NCBI GenBank assembly: GCA_900541685.1 | Contig: UQKM01000003.1 | Location: 1-64,000, forward strand | Origin: an uncultured Collinsella sp. | GTDB lineage: Bacteria > Actinomycetota > Coriobacteriia > Coriobacteriales > Coriobacteriaceae | Direction of reading: 5' to 3' | Length of the DNA: 64,000 bases | Part shown: positions 63,517 to 64,000 of the stretch, piece after piece | Layout of the letters: each line of letters begins with the position of its first letter | Numbering within the stretch: the stretch's first letter is position 1 | The notes under the pieces: generated by a model | Told to the model about the DNA's origin: nothing | Databases searched by the model: none | Seen by the model: only the letters and a program-made list of their open reading frames with translations | Made by a program: the position numbers and the translations under genes

Positions 63517-63558
63517 CCTGCCAAAAAGGGACAGGTTTATTTTGGCAGGTTTTATCTG
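63516..63558. repeat. CCTGCC...GGGACAGG REP-like repeat, copy 6
   Basis: Nearly identical to the copy at 56795. Its first base is the last base of the permease stop codon. Confidence 0.85.
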
Positions 63559-63632
63559 CGCAAACGCCGGACAACCATTAGGTGGCCCGGCGTTTGCCCC
63601 GTTTTGCTGGGGATGTCTGTCGTTCAGTGCTC

Positions 63633-63953
63633 TTACTGGCCAATCCAGTGTTGCGCATAGCTCTTAATGTCCTCGGTAAAACCGTCAAGGTCGTCAAGGG
63701 TGATCACGCTGTCGATAAGCAAATTGGCTATCTCGCGGTGCATTGTGCTGCGGCGAATGTCGTTTGCAATTACGCCTGAGGACAGCTTGTCTCTATTGAG
63801 GCGCTCTTCTAGTGCCCAAAATCTACTGGACGCTTCACTGTCGCCGTTCAGTATCTCAACATACTGGCCGATGAGCTTTTCCATATAACGTTCTTGCCAT
63901 TGAGGAAGCATTTTCTTAAACAGCTTCCAGTCGCTTTCGGCTACGTCGCGCAT
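63633..63953 (-). CDS. Small conserved-looking protein of unknown function
   Basis: 106 residues, helical by eye, charged: VAESDWKLFKKMLPQWQERY at the N-terminus, then a DxEASSRFWALEERL segment and RRSTMHREIANLLID. Similar ~105-residue proteins occur in Firmicutes and Actinobacteria but have no firm function. GGAGG lies 4 bases before the ATG, which supports the start. No membrane segment, so a transporter role is unlikely. Confidence 0.7.
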   Translation of the reverse strand: MRDVAESDWKLFKKMLPQWQERYMEKLIGQYVEILNGDSEASSRFWALEERLNRDKLSSGVIANDIRRSTMHREIANLLIDSVITLDDLDGFTEDIKSYAQHWIGQ

Positions 63954-64000
63954 ATGTCCTCCGCTCGTTAAACGGGCTTTTCCATTTGCCTTTCATTCTA

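Overview
The window is GC-rich bacterial chromosome. Its gene set suggests a gut actinobacterium of the class Coriobacteriia, most like Collinsella: class II GalT with GalK and GalM, a pyruvate formate-lyase system, agmatine/putrescine fermentation genes and a seven-helix membrane LuxR regulator. The taxon is inferred from gene content and style, not from a marker gene. No rRNA, tRNA, CRISPR array or prophage was seen.

Layout. 1-12000 is a galactose regulon: galT, galK and galM on the minus strand, a divergent LacI-type regulator, a flavodiiron protein, then a galactose ABC importer (binding protein, ATPase, permease). Five copies of one operator-like motif (TGAGTACGTwAACA) link these units. 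The binding protein looks circularly permuted and the permease carries a long coiled-coil-like N-terminal extension. 12100-16530 holds an orphan PTS IIB, a DeoR regulator, a class II aldolase, a HAD phosphatase and an AraC regulator. 17021-21128 has a Nudix-Vsr fusion and a BceAB-like ABC pair. 21457-29250 is an agmatine/putrescine cluster: LuxR-type regulator, putrescine carbamoyltransferase, two paralogous APC antiporters and agmatine deiminase. 29300-34100 is repeat-rich: a duplicated intergenic block with a pseudogene tail, an IS110/IS1111 element and a 238-bp MITE-like element, with a GNAT gene and a DAHP synthase between them. 34155-38823 is a marR operon with a heterodimeric ABC exporter. 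39074-46197 has an SDR, a KdgT-type permease, and a pyruvate formate-lyase whose glycyl-radical domain is a separate gene, plus DegV and the PFL activase. 46546-53465 has MTA/SAH nucleosidase, EngB, thrB, thrC, lysC and asd. 53921-63953 has ogt, a two-component system, an AIM24 protein, a ClC channel, a GyrI-like gene behind a LexA-box match, an ABC/FtsX pair and a small unknown gene.

Intergenic space is rich in structured DNA. Five large nested hairpins (14622, 43833, 48024, 49070, 53478) sit just after stop codons of core metabolic genes; their outer arms differ from copy to copy while short internal boxes are conserved. At least three REP-like families recur, often touching stop codons.

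Strongest observations: a galactose-binding protein whose first structural segment has moved to the C-terminus with all sugar contacts kept, a split pyruvate formate-lyase, the Nudix-Vsr fusion, and the nested-hairpin family.
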